64,000 bases of DNA from Helianthus annuus. Lineage: Eukaryota; Streptophyta; Magnoliopsida; Asterales; Asteraceae. Positions within the stretch are counted from its first letter, which is position 1, and every line of letters begins with the position of its first letter. Positions 45,790 to 56,060 of this stretch are shown here, piece after piece. Where the stretch lies: contig NC_035435.2 in assembly GCF_002127325.2 (NCBI RefSeq), positions 121,205,127 through 121,269,126 of the forward strand, given 5' to 3'. A program made the translations under genes and the position numbers. Below the pieces are notes generated by a model. That model had not been told where the DNA came from. It was given only the letters and a program-made list of their open reading frames with translations, and did no database searches.

Positions 45790-46234
45790 ATATTCTTATA
45801 TTTCCTAGATCACTATTGATTTAGTTTGTTTTAATTAATTGAATATACTAATAAAAAATAAACTCAAAATTACTGTTCATTGAGTTTAAATTTTATTAGT
45901 ATATAATATAATGTCATTATAACTTATTTTAAGGGTGATTATTAGGACTGATTAACTCAAATCACAACAAAAGAAACCAAGATGAGAATATTGTTAACGG
46001 ATGGCTCGCTTAATCTTTTTGACAGCCGAAACAACAAAAATTTTACGTGAAGCAACGTTGTTGAGGGTTTCTGTAAATACTTAAAAGTGTTCATATTTGA
46101 ACTTGGTCCTCTCTATAACGAAGGTGACGGACATGATTAACTAAGATACGTATGTTTGGTTGAAGAATAGATCCCAGTTAGTAAACCTCAAGTGGGAGAG
46201 AGAGTGTGATTTTAATGTGCGCAATGTAATTTTG
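45790..46234. other. AT-rich spacer
   Basis: A weak inverted repeat (GAATATACTAATAAAA / TTTTATTAGTATAT) at 45840-45905. No gene. Confidence 0.4.
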
Positions 46235-46236
46235 TA

Positions 46237-46493
46237 CTACACCCGTCCCATTAAAAGTGTCCTATTTTGAATTTTCAAAGTCTTTATTTATAAACTTTGA
46301 CCTTAAATAATTTTGTTTGTGTTAGATAATATTTGATGAAAGTTATATGATTTGAGTGTGTTTTACAAGTGTTTTTATCGGGTTAATTTTCATCAAATTT
46401 TATATAACACAAAAAATATATAATTAAAGTCAAAGTTTATAAATAAAGACTTTGAAAATTCAAAATAAGACACTTTTAATGGGACGGAGGGAG
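46237..46493. mobile_element. Stowaway MITE (Tc1/mariner type), 257 bp
   Basis: Ends CTACACCCGTCCCATTAAAA and, complemented, CTCCCTCCGTCCCATTAAAA, with TA targets (46235-46236 and 46494-46495). Arms of about 70 bp pair closely. Confidence 0.93.
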
Positions 46494-46536
46494 TAGTTTC
46501 TTTCTTGTTATTGGGATTCCCAGCTCCTTGCTGGCC

Positions 46537-46965
46537 GGAAAATTGGTTTTTAATAAACCAACCTTTGTCCCGTTGGTAAATAATAATCCTACATATCAAC
46601 ATGTTGGTACTCAATGAACTTCCGCTAATTTTTTTTAACTGAAGTTAGTTTTTAAGTTTTATTTATTACACAAACAGTCCCTGTAGTTGTAATTTACTAG
46701 TTTTAACTTTTAACTATTTTAAAACTAGTAAATTACAGTCCCTTGAGGTTTTTTTGTTTTATAAAATAGTTAAAACTAGTAAATTACAACTACAGGGACT
46801 TTTTGTGTAATAAATAAAACTTAAAAATTAACTTCAGTTAAAAAAATTAACGGAAGTTCATTGAGTACCAACATGTTGATAGGTAGGATTATTGTATACC
46901 GATTACGTAGGTAAGATTATTATTTACCACGGGACAAAGGTTGGTTTATTAAAAACCAATTTTCC
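46537..46965. mobile_element. Foldback MULE-like element, 429 bp, with 10-bp TSD
   Basis: Arms of about 190-200 bp; outer ends GGAAAATTGGTTTTTAATAA and its complement. Flanked by perfect CTTGCTGGCC at 46527-46536 and 46966-46975. The long arms and 9-10-bp duplication suggest Mutator superfamily. No coding. Confidence 0.88.
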
Positions 46966-48737
46966 CTTGCTGGCCCCTTTGTATCATTTTATTTTTGCTT
47001 TGTTGAATAAAAATGGCTGGTGTTCGATTTTTTTTTTTTTTTTTTTTTGAACTTGGTCCATACGAGTTCGTCATGCATTTGCATGTTTTTGTTGCTTCAA
47101 AATTTAAACAATACAAGACACGTTTTATATTAATTATTAAATTAGGATAAAGGACTATGAACACATAATCTAACAAGATAAATTATGTTAATATGCTATA
47201 ATTTAAGCCGCTTATGTTGTCTAATGCAATGAGTTTAACTACTGATAATAGTTAGTCCAGTCCTTAGCGAGCCTCGTATCAAGGTCAGTGCTGGACCAAT
47301 GATTTATTTTTCATGGTGGGCAATTGGGAGGATTAACCAAACTTTTAAGGAGGATTGAGTTTCCTTATTTACACATGACATTATATTTTTGCAGGGGGGC
47401 GGTCGCCCCCTGTGGAGTGGGTACACCCCTAACCAAGGTTGATGTATTGTGGTCTCCGTTGATGTACTAAGATATGGATGTACCGAAGACACCAAGTAAA
47501 CATAACTAAAATGTCTTGTGATAATTATTTCATACGATGTACATGATAGGCTCTAGAGTATGGTAACCTCTGTAAATTAACTTTGGTGGACGCCTAGAGT
47601 ATGTGACAGCTGACTGCATATGGTGATAGTGATGCTACACGAGTACATCATGTTAGCCGTCAGTTGAATGCAAATAAAGCAACTCGTCAACATTATTTTA
47701 AAGCATCTCAATGGATTTAGCTTATAGATGTAAAGTGGTTAGTTACCTCATTTTCACTGTTAGTCATCCTTCATATCATACTAGCTATGCTTCAACTTAG
47801 ATTCATTAGTAGGGGAACATAAATATCTTGTTACTTCTTCCTCTAAGTACTATTATAGATATATCAGATACACTTGGTTATAGATTCGTGTATTATACAG
47901 GTTGAATAATAAAAGCGTTTCATAAATCTGTAAATATTCGTATAAGTGAAATATATATTACATATAATATAATAAAAGATGAAAAGTCGCTGTTGTAGTT
48001 TGCATATTTGCAAATACTAAATGGTTCAAAATATAGTGAATATCCGAAACATGTGAGAATATAATGAATTAAAATGAAACGGGTCAAATTATAGAAACAT
48101 AAAATAAAAGGTGTCAAACGGGTCACAATATAACGAATAAATATTAAACGGGTCAGTATATAGAAATTTAAGATGAAAAGAATAGCATTCTATCTGTGTA
48201 GATTCGTTCTATTTGTGTAGATTATGGTCAAATGGGTCACAACGTAGTGAATAAATATTAAACGGATCAAAATATAGGAATCTAAGAAAAATTAAAATGA
48301 AACGGGTCAAGATATGGTCAACCACAATGTCAAAAAACACAAACGACTTAGAATTACTGTTAGGATTCCCCTAAGTAAATGAAAAATTTAGACCATGATG
48401 CCTCTCAACTTTCTTGGCGAAGTGTAATTTTTTTTTAAATCTCCGTTTTATTAACCTGGGATACCCCTAAGTAAATGGTAGGATACCCATAAGTGTAGAT
48501 GAAGATAAAGTGAAATGACATTTAACGGTTGACGGAAATGAAAAATTCTGGTGGTGGACAGAAAGTTGGAGCGGACTCCTTGTTAAAGAATAGAGAAGAT
48601 TAATACTTTGTTAAAGAATGAAGAAATAAAGTCATATTAATATAGGAGCACTGGGAATGAAAAAACAAGTCTGCAATGTCAGAAGTCAATGTAGTGAAAC
48701 TTCAAATAGTATTAAACCATTTACTTTATTTAATCTA
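46966..48737. other. Spacer with poly-T and AAACGGGTC repeats, no gene
   Basis: A T run at 47029-47048. Loose repeats of AAACGGGTCA-ATATA at about 48077, 48115, 48147, 48261 and 48300, probably part of the Helitron flank or body. No coding frame of note. Confidence 0.45.
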
Positions 48738-48770
48738 CTAGGGTTAGCAACCGTGTGATACACGGGTTTA
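48738..48770 (-). mobile_element. Helitron 3' end
   Basis: The minus strand reads CCCGTGTATCACACGG (hairpin) then TTGCTAACCCTAG|T, with CTAG at 48738-48741. The body should lie to the right. Confidence 0.65.
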
Positions 48771-49617
48771 GCAAGGGAACATCTTGTAATTGTTGTTAAC
48801 AACTTTAAGTCGGCCTTACCATCATTCCTTTGTACGCACAACAAAATCATATTTGACCCATTTAAAGTTATTTTAAGTCTAGCCGATCCATCGCTGCTAT
48901 AATTTTTTTGTGATCGAAATTGTTTATCCATAAGAGAACTCTAAATGATCTTATTGTATTTTGTGCAAATATCAAAACTGAATCAAATTTATGATATCAG
49001 GTGAAAGTAACTTCATAGCTTGTCAAAAAGTAATTAAAAGCCATTGGAAAACATGGAGGTGTACCTTAACACGAACGAACTATGTCGACAGCTTAAAGAG
49101 CAGTGGTCCAAAGCTATCAGATTCTAAAAACAGCTTATGACTTACTCTCGTCATTACGTCACCTAGATACATTCCTAATATAATTTTCTCGAAAGCCTGC
49201 AGCAGTACATCCTTGTATTAATGACATGAATAATAGGAGATAATCATGTAGTTACCTAATGAAAATTACCAGCAACTAAAGACTTGACATGATAAAGAAA
49301 TTCCAACAAAAGATCTAGTGTAACTTAGATAGACAAAGAGCAGTAAAAACCTTATTCTTATCAGGGGTGTTCACGATTTTTAAGTCAAACCATGAGCCAA
49401 ACGGTTAGTAACAGTTTTTGATCCAAGCCGTTGACAATTAAAACGAACCAAACCGAGTTGTTACTAACAATTTAGTTCCGGTTTGGTTTCAGGGTTTGAA
49501 CTTATTAAGGTTTAAAAAAATACATTAAAGATAAATTTAAAAAGTTATATAAAATGCAAAGAACAAACTTGTTATATAGGAAGATAACCTCTTTATGATT
49601 TTATGTTAGCATGAGCG
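48771..49617. other. Probable Helitron interior or spacer, no gene
   Basis: AT-rich. A region of AACCGTT/GGTTTGG phrases at 49380-49500. No helicase or Rep domain. Confidence 0.4.
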
Positions 49618-49795
49618 TTTGATACTTGGTACCAGTACCGAATTTCCTGTACCGGTTTTTTCAATACTGAATCGGTACCCACTTTTGGCTTTTCGGTACC
49701 GGTATCGTACCGAACCGTATTTTCAATAGCGGTACCGGTAGCCATATTTTGCGATTTTCGATATCGGTATTTTCTGTACCGATACCGAGCTCATC
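49618..49795. repeat. GGTACCG-rich degenerate repeat block, copy 2
   Basis: Same composition and orientation as 36686-36856, ending GATACCGAGCTCATCCCTA. Confidence 0.75.
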
Positions 49796-50158
49796 CCTAA
49801 ATATATGTATCTTATTATTCAAAATAGAAAATTAAAATATGTAGTCTCATGAAATAAAATAAACATAAGTGTTATGTCTTATAAAGTGAATGTAATGATT
49901 TAGGAAAGAAATATGGAATTAGAGAGTTGGGATTAGAACGATGGAATTTGAAAATAGCTTAGGAACATAGGATTGGATGAAACTGACAAAGGCTTTTACA
50001 ATTAGAATTTGGGCTATAGATTAAAGCTAATGAATAAAAGTATTCAAAAACTTGTAGAACGGATTCAAGAATACCTAACCAAAAAAAGGGTGTACCAAAA
50101 AAGCACACACGTCAATGATAAACATACCACTTTAAGATTAAACATGCTCGCAAGGACA
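49796..50158. other. Spacer, no gene seen
   Basis: AT-rich sequence before the Harbinger ORF1 element. Confidence 0.4.
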
Positions 50159-50161
50159 TAA

Positions 50162-51960
50162 GGGGATACGGAGTGGGGCGGCAAAGGGGATGCCGCTCGG
50201 GAACACCAGCGCCTACCCCTTTGCCGTGCGGTTTCATCATCGATCGGGGACATGTTGCCGCTCGGGAAAGTTGTTTTCAAACGGCTATATAGCCGTTGAC
50301 ATTAATAAAAAAAATCAATTTTTAACTTTATAAATTAAACAAATTCATTTCCATTTTCACCAAACAAACTCAACCTCCATATTCACTACAATTCACACTC
50401 AATCTTTCAAATCTTTTCAAAAAAATGGAAGGCTCAAACAAAGGTGAAGGCAAGAAAAAAAATGTAGGGTCCGGTTCGAAGGCGAGGGCTCAAGATAAAC
50501 GCGGTGGTTCGGGTGGTTCTAGTGTGCCGTTTCATCCCCAACTTGGGTTTGACAATCAAACCCAACCTCCATTTTTTTTAAACCAACCCATTCATCCAAA
50601 TTTCGGTTATGATAGCCAGCCCCTCCAAAATTGGATGCAACATGGTCCGACGATGATTCGACCCGGTTATTATGATTACTCCCTAGACGCCCAAAATGCT
50701 TTTGACCCGTTTGCTTTTCAAACCCCAAGCTCACAATCACCGAAATACATACAAGATGACTCCGATGAAGAGTTCGTGCCGGACACCCAAGAGCAACATT
50801 ATGAGGATGAAGATGTTGCGGTTCAAGAAAATCCCGTGAACCAAAATGAAGCCGCACCGGAAAGAAGAGGAAAAGCGAAACGGGAAAATTGGACGCCAAA
50901 ACAAGAAGAGGCGTTGGCAAAGGCTTATGTTCATTGGACTTTAAATAAAAAGAAAGGCAATCAACAAAAGACGGATGGTTTTTGGAAGCAAGTTCTAAAC
51001 CACTTCAATCAAACGGTTGGAGGAAGTAACCGAACCCACCACCAAGTTCGATCAAAATGGCTCGCGATACAAACAAAATTGAACACATTCAACGGTTTAT
51101 ATCATCAAGCGGTATACTTTGTTATTTATATACGGTTTATTTTTTAATGAAGTATTTGGATTAAGTTGTTGATAATTTATTATTTTAGGATCGTTTACGT
51201 CCTAGCGGGAGTGATGATTCTTTTGTAATGAAGCAAGCGCTAAAGGATTACAAAAGCAAAGAAGGATATGACTTTGCTCATATTGCGGCTTGGGAGGTTG
51301 TTAGAACAAATCAAAAGTGGTCGTCGGTACCCTTGTTGGGTGAAGAAAGCTCCGGCTCGAGTCAAAAAAGAAAGTCTTCATATTCGGGAAATTATAGAGC
51401 GGATACACCAAATGTCGAAGTCTCGAGCGGTATTCCCGACATAAACGAGGATCCCTCGCCAAGATGACAAAAGAGAAAGGAGAAAAAGGACAAAGGGCCG
51501 TCTTCAAGATACGAAGATCCAAGAGATATAACCGGTAGATTCGAAGAATACAAGGCCATGAAAAAAGAGTTAATGGATATTAAACGTATACGAGAAGAAA
51601 AATACTTGACCTTGGCGGATGAGCAACGAGAGGCGTTGCGACAAACAATGTACGACAAGGACTTGGAGACGTTTAATCGGCATACCGACAATGTTCACCC
51701 TTCGATGTTGGAAATCACACTCGCTAGAAAACGTGAGATCGCAAAAAAATATGGATGGCCTTGTAATTTTTAGCTTTTTTTTAAACTTAGATTTTAATGT
51801 AATGCTTTTTTTATTTATTAAAGTTTGATGTTTTTTCCATTTTATCTTAAATTAAAAAAAAAACAAAAAATAAAAAAAAAATTACCACTTCAGCAAGCGT
51901 CTAACCATTGCCAACACTTTTGAGCATAATTTAAACACTTTTCACTGATTGACGTGGCAC
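50162..51960 (+). mobile_element. Harbinger-type element carrying ORF1 only; right end lost
   Basis: The left end GGGGATACGGAGTGGGGCGG follows TAA (50159-50161). The matching right inverted end was not found. Similarity to Harbinger 3' ends fades after CACTGATTGACGTGGCA (about 51936-51952). There is no transposase in this element. Confidence 0.6.
50425..51773 (+). pseudogene. Harbinger ORF1: Myb/SANT-trihelix DNA-binding protein with one nonsense codon
   Basis: Two exons, 50425-51111 and 51189-51773, join in phase 0 across a 77-bp intron (GT at 51112, AG at 51188). Residues 1-130 are low-complexity, Gly/Gln/Asn/Pro-rich. A Myb/SANT-like trihelix domain follows from about residue 153 (RENWTPKQEEALAKAYVHWT .. 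FWKQVLNHFN .. HHQVRSKWLAI). Exon 2 ends in a basic stretch and a coiled-coil-like helix (EEYKAMKKELMDIKRIREEK) before KKYGWPCNF. A TGA at 51465-51467 interrupts exon 2 after EDPSPR, with the frame open on both sides; CGA to TGA is the simplest cause. In this superfamily ORF1 binds DNA and brings the transposase into the nucleus. A stop-shortened protein would keep the Myb domain. Confidence 0.82.
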
Positions 51961-52345
51961 ACTCTGATTGATTGATTTTTAAGTTTATTCCTCTCAAATG
52001 ATTAACCACTACTTATACCCTAACAAACATTTCAATTCAAAATACACTCTGACGACACCATAACTAGTAACCTAGGTACTACACAAAAATTTGAAAGAGC
52101 ATACTATGTTTACTTCCTTTTGAATTCATGGGTTGACCAGTAGCCCTTGACTTGTAGCCTAGGTACCAAATTGTGATTTGGAAGAAATGACTCATAGCCT
52201 AGTTACCAGATTGCAATTTGCAAGACTCGGTCTATTCACACACCCCATTGATCTATTCACATATCCGAAAATGCCCCACTTTGGAATAAAGTCAACAGAT
52301 AAGGACTGAGTCTGTCCGTCCTTATCTGATGACCTCGTACCAAAG
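51774..52345. other. 3' flank of ORF1 and spacer
   Basis: Includes repeated GACTTGTAGCCTAGGTACCA/GACTCATAGCCTAGTTACCA phrases at 52060-52215. No gene. Confidence 0.4.
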
Positions 52346-52371
52346 CGCCCCGCTTTGGCCAAAGCGGGGCG
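52346..52371. repeat. Perfect 26-bp GC-rich palindrome
   Basis: CGCCCCGCTTTGG followed directly by its exact complement, in AT-rich surroundings just upstream of the MEI2-like fragment. Confidence 0.9.
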
Positions 52372-52412
52372 TTTTGCGCTGGCTGTTTATTTTTTAGGGA
52401 AAAACTGAGGCT

Positions 52413-53002
52413 TTGGTAGAAAAAATGGGTTGTTGGTTTGTTGTTAATCAACAACCACCATTGGTAACCAATACCGGTAATCAAAAAGTTGTTCGTTATT
52501 ATTCACTTACACCGGTATCTACGGGTCTGAGGAACAGGTTATGCGAGTTCACTCGTCGGAGAGGATTACCGCCGGTGGGTAGAAAGTTTCGAGAAATCAT
52601 TCCGCTTAATCTAGATGAACATTCAACTTCTGTAATGATTCGAAACATTCCGAATAACTATACATACGTAATCATCTTCATTTTCAATAAAGAATATGTT
52701 ATTTAATTTTTTTTGTATATGTAAGTTTGATTATTATTTGTTTTATGATTTATGATGTTTGTAACAGTAGGCCACTATTGGTGGATATTGAAGTCTATGG
52801 GGTTCCACTCTAAAACCAATTGGTGATAGAGGGAGTAACCCAAGATCTTATTAATACAACCGGAAGGTCTTATTCTTTCGATGTGGGATAGGGCTCCTCC
52901 AATAGTGGAGTTCTTGGAGAATCACTGAAAACATGAGAATGAAAAGGTGGGAAGCACTATTCGTTTGGCTTTTGATTTTATGTATCTTCCAGTTGATTTC
53001 AA
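52413..53002 (+). pseudogene. MEI2-like C-terminal RRM gene fragment
   Basis: The first exon-like part encodes VSTGLRNRLCEFTRRR .. HSTSVMIRNIPNNYT. The last motif matches the start of the MEI2-type C-terminal RNA-recognition domain (family: TEL and MEI2-like plant regulators). A second part near 52899-53002 encodes EFLENH, a TGA where the family has Cys, then HENEK .. RLAFDFMYLPVDFK, matching the next RRM strands, and ends at a splice-donor-like GTACGT. An intron with inserted unrelated sequence (52664-52898) separates them. No further RRM exon is found. The stop and missing end mark a pseudogene or a transposon-captured piece. Confidence 0.6.
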
Positions 53003-53265
53003 GTACGTATTTGAACTAATTTGGAAATGCATTTGTTCGTATTATGGCATATTTTAACAATAACAATCACAAACAAACTTTTGAATTATAACTGATTTAA
53101 TAGAATTACAACTATACATATTTAATCTATATCTTGAACATCTGGGAAAAGATTAAGGCCAACGGGTGGACAGATTAGCCTTTGATATATATGACAATAC
53201 TTGCACATCTAATTTTATCAAATTTTAAAAGAAAAAAAAGGGAAAAAAAAAAGAAAAAAGTGGTT
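53003..53265. other. AT-rich spacer between two gene fragments
   Basis: Purine-rich low-complexity tract at 53225-53260; nothing coding. Confidence 0.4.
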
Positions 53266-53388
53266 TCATGTTTTCAAACGTGATGCCGTCTTTGTTGGGC
53301 TATGGAAGGAAAGGTTCTTGTGGCTTCTAGCCTTCCACCATGTTTCAATGGCCCGGATGGCAGCATTCTTTCCTAATTTGTCAGCTGA
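53266..53388 (-). pseudogene. Lone terminal exon of an unidentified gene
   Basis: 41 codons on the minus strand, opened by a good 3' splice site (TTTATTTTCAG before 53388) and closed by TGA at 53268-53266. It encodes KNAAIRAIETWWKARSHKN and a Lys/Ser/Thr-rich tail. No neighbouring exon is found upstream and I do not recognise the protein. Probably a captured or orphan fragment. Confidence 0.35.
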
Positions 53389-53607
53389 CTGAAAATAAAG
53401 CACAGTCTTTTAGAATTTATTTAACTGACAATACTTGCACATCTAATTCAAGTTAAATCTATATTTTTCAAATGAAAATAAAAGCCTATGAATTATTATT
53501 TACTTTATGAAAATTATAACATAAAACTAACAACCTAACAAGAGATATAGTGAATTATGTAACTGCGTATAACTATCTTATATATATGTTTAATGAATAC
53601 ATTTATA

Positions 53608-54097
53608 GTGGAGGGTTCAAATGAGAAGAAAAATTTTGTAAGAATAAAAAGAATAAGTTTTAAATCAATAGAAATGCTCCATTAGTTCATTTAATATGTG
53701 TATTTAATGTTATCAATAAGGGCATATAGGTAAATTTTTAATTGTAATTAATTAGCTAAGTAATTAAACTTGTAACTCACTTTTAAATATATCTTTCAAG
53801 ATAAAATAATTTAGGGTGAAGGACAATTTTCGTCATGTGTAGGATAAATTTTAGCATGTGTAGGATAAATTCTTAAATGTGTATGCTAAATTTAGATATG
53901 CGTACGGTAAATTTCGGTAAGTGTAAGATATATGTAGGATAAATTTTGAAATGTGTAAGATAAAATATTTTTTGCTTTATTAGTGAAAGATAACATAGTT
54001 AATGAGAAGAGTTATAAACTATTTAATGTTTTACCATTATGCCCTTTTCTTCTTTTTCTTCTCACATTAAATTTCTTCTCAAATGAATATTCCCCCT
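53608..54097. mobile_element. MULE-like non-autonomous element with 9-bp TSD
   Basis: Ends GTGGAGGGTTC..AATGAGAAGAAA and, complemented, AGGGGGAATATTCATTTGAGAAGAAA. Perfect ACATTTATA duplications at 53599-53607 and 54098-54106. Encloses a tandem repeat at 53836-53970. Confidence 0.8.
53836..53970. repeat. Tandem repeat of ATGTGTAGGATAAATTTT-like units
   Basis: Five to six diverged copies of about 20-27 bp inside the MULE-like element. Confidence 0.75.
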
Positions 54098-54106
54098 ACA
54101 TTTATA

Positions 54107-54234
54107 TTGTTTTATCCACTTTCTATTAAAAGTTGTTTAACAAATTAATCATGTATTTATGGGAAGTATAAATATTGTTATATGCAAAATAATATTTTTT
54201 TAAACAATATGTTAAATAAGTCCTTATTTATTTA
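54107..54234. other. Spacer
   Basis: AT-rich; no supported feature. Confidence 0.3.
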
Positions 54235-54480
54235 CTTAAGTTTACCAAGGGTAATTTAGTAAACTCGCACATTTTTGCACTATATAAGAAGAACACCATA
54301 TCCCTGTCACTTACCTTCATCTTCTTTATCTTCATCACTGCTTTTGCACCTCACAACTGCGACTAGGGTTTGATTTGACTATATTAGAAGAATATCATGT
54401 CAGTCGTCACTGTCCATCATCTTCTTTATCTTCGTCACTGCTTTGGCATCTCACGATTGCAACGAGGGTTTGATTTGTTA
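54235..54480 (+). pseudogene. Degenerate copy of the promoter and start of the 57.97-kb gene
   Basis: ACTTAAGTTTACCAAGGGTAATTTAGTAAACTCGCACATTT here matches 57836-57875 upstream of the DUF761-type gene, including the TATA-like TATATAAGAAGAAC. The transcript-start part (CTTCATCTTCTTTATCTTC..CTGCTTTTGCACCTCACAA) is itself duplicated in tandem (about 54291-54380 and 54386-54475). No ORF corresponding to the gene follows. Confidence 0.6.
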
Positions 54481-54689
54481 TTGGGGTGATGAGAAATTTT
54501 AATGCCTAGCTAAACAACTATTTATAATAGTAGGATTAGAGTTACAAACTTTCTCAAGAAGAAAAACGCAAATTAGGCAACTTGTCAATTAACCTATTAG
54601 AAATTGTACCAGGGTTGGTTGCCTTATGCCGAAGTCCCCATCCAATACGGCCAAGCCAACACACTACCGCTTTTTAACAACATTGTCAT

Positions 54690-56052
54690 CAGTGGCGGAT
54701 CCAAGAATTTTTTCCAATGGGGTCCATTTTTTCGGTGTTAAAAATTTTCATAACAAAACGTTAAAATTTTCGGGTAGGTCCTCGTTCGGGTCAGATCGAG
54801 GTTTGAATTAGATTTGAAAAAAAACTGAAAAAACAAGTTATACAAGGATTGAACTCATAACCTCTTATTTGTAAATAGAAGGATAAGTTAATTGCCAAAA
54901 TCGTCCCTGAGGTTTGGGCAAGTTTGCCATTTTCGTCCAAAATGACACTTTTGTACCAATTGCCCCCAACGTTTGTAACTTTTTGCCATTTTTATCCAAA
55001 CCACTAACTTAGTTTATTTTTTTTGTTAAGTTGAGGATATTTGGATGAAACTGGCAAATATAAAACCACAGGGACGATTTTGGCAATTTACTCAAACTCT
55101 TTTAAATTTCTTTTATTTAATTAATTTTGTTACATATATAATAAAAAAGAATATACATGCAATTTGTATATGAAAAAAAAAATAGCTTTGTCACATAATT
55201 TTTATAAATTTTCATTCAACCACTAACTAAGTTAATTTTTCTATTAAGGCGAAGAATGTTTATAAACTAAGACAGAAATTAATTTTCTAATTTTTTTATA
55301 TAAATCAGTTTTATAAAAATAAAATCTACTTAAACCTCTAAATTTATAAAACTAAAATGCTGGTGACCTTATTGAAAAAGGTCAAAAAAAAAAAATCTTA
55401 TCATATGTAACAAGTTTGTAATTCATCTTCTACTCTTTTAAATTCGCTCATAAGGAAAAACAGAAGCCAGTGCCCCCTCCTAATCAAACAACGTATTTCC
55501 TAGATGCTCAACACATTTAATAAATATGTAACGTTTTACAATTTTTATCTATCTCTACAACACATAAATACTAAAAGTTGTAATCGATTGTTATGTGTTG
55601 CACACCAATGACGTTTTCTCTTTATAAAACTGATTTATATAAAGAAGCTATAAATTAATTTCTGTCTTAATTTATAAAATTTAAAACATCCTTCACCTTA
55701 ACAGAAAAAATAAACTGAGTTGATGATTTGGATGAAAATTTATAAAAATTATGTGACAAAACTATTAATTTTTTTTTCTCTAAAAACTCCATGTGTATTC
55801 TTTTTTATTATATATGTAACAAAAATAATTAAATAAAAGAAATTAAAAAGGGTTTGAGTAAATTGCCAAAATCGTCCTTGTGGTTCGACTAAATAAAAGA
55901 AAGTTTGTACCAGCTTTCATTTTCTTCCTATAGTGTCCACATAATTGTAATTATGGGGTCCTTATAAAATTTAATATACTGGATCCAACTAATTTTTTTA
56001 AAAAATATTGGGGTTCGAGGACCCCGACCCATTCCATATGAGTCCACCCCTA
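54690..56052. mobile_element. Non-autonomous hAT-type element, 1.36 kb
   Basis: The left end CAGTGGCGGATCCA and right end TGAGTCCACCCCTA are imperfect inverted repeats. Flanks ATTGTCAT (54682-54689) and ATTGTCAC (56053-56060) are an 8-bp duplication with one change. GGGGTCC phrases lie near both ends. No transposase. Contains the foldback at 55072-55877. Confidence 0.75.
55072..55877. repeat. 806-bp foldback inside the hAT element
   Basis: Arms of about 250 bp start GGACGATTTTGGCAATTTAC and end with the complement, loop 55320-55615. Arms are diverged but colinear (shared TTTTATATAAATCAGTTTTATAAA-type segment). A third copy of the border phrase is at 54893. Confidence 0.7.
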
Positions 56053-56060
56053 ATTGTCAC

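Noticed and set aside
50519..50934. Minus-strand frames over the Harbinger ORF1
   Set aside because: Antisense shadows of the Gln/Pro-rich exon 1.
50162..51960. Right inverted end for the ORF1 element
   Set aside because: Searched by eye to about 52.7 kb for CCGCCCCACTCCGTATCCCC; no match, so the element is treated as truncated.
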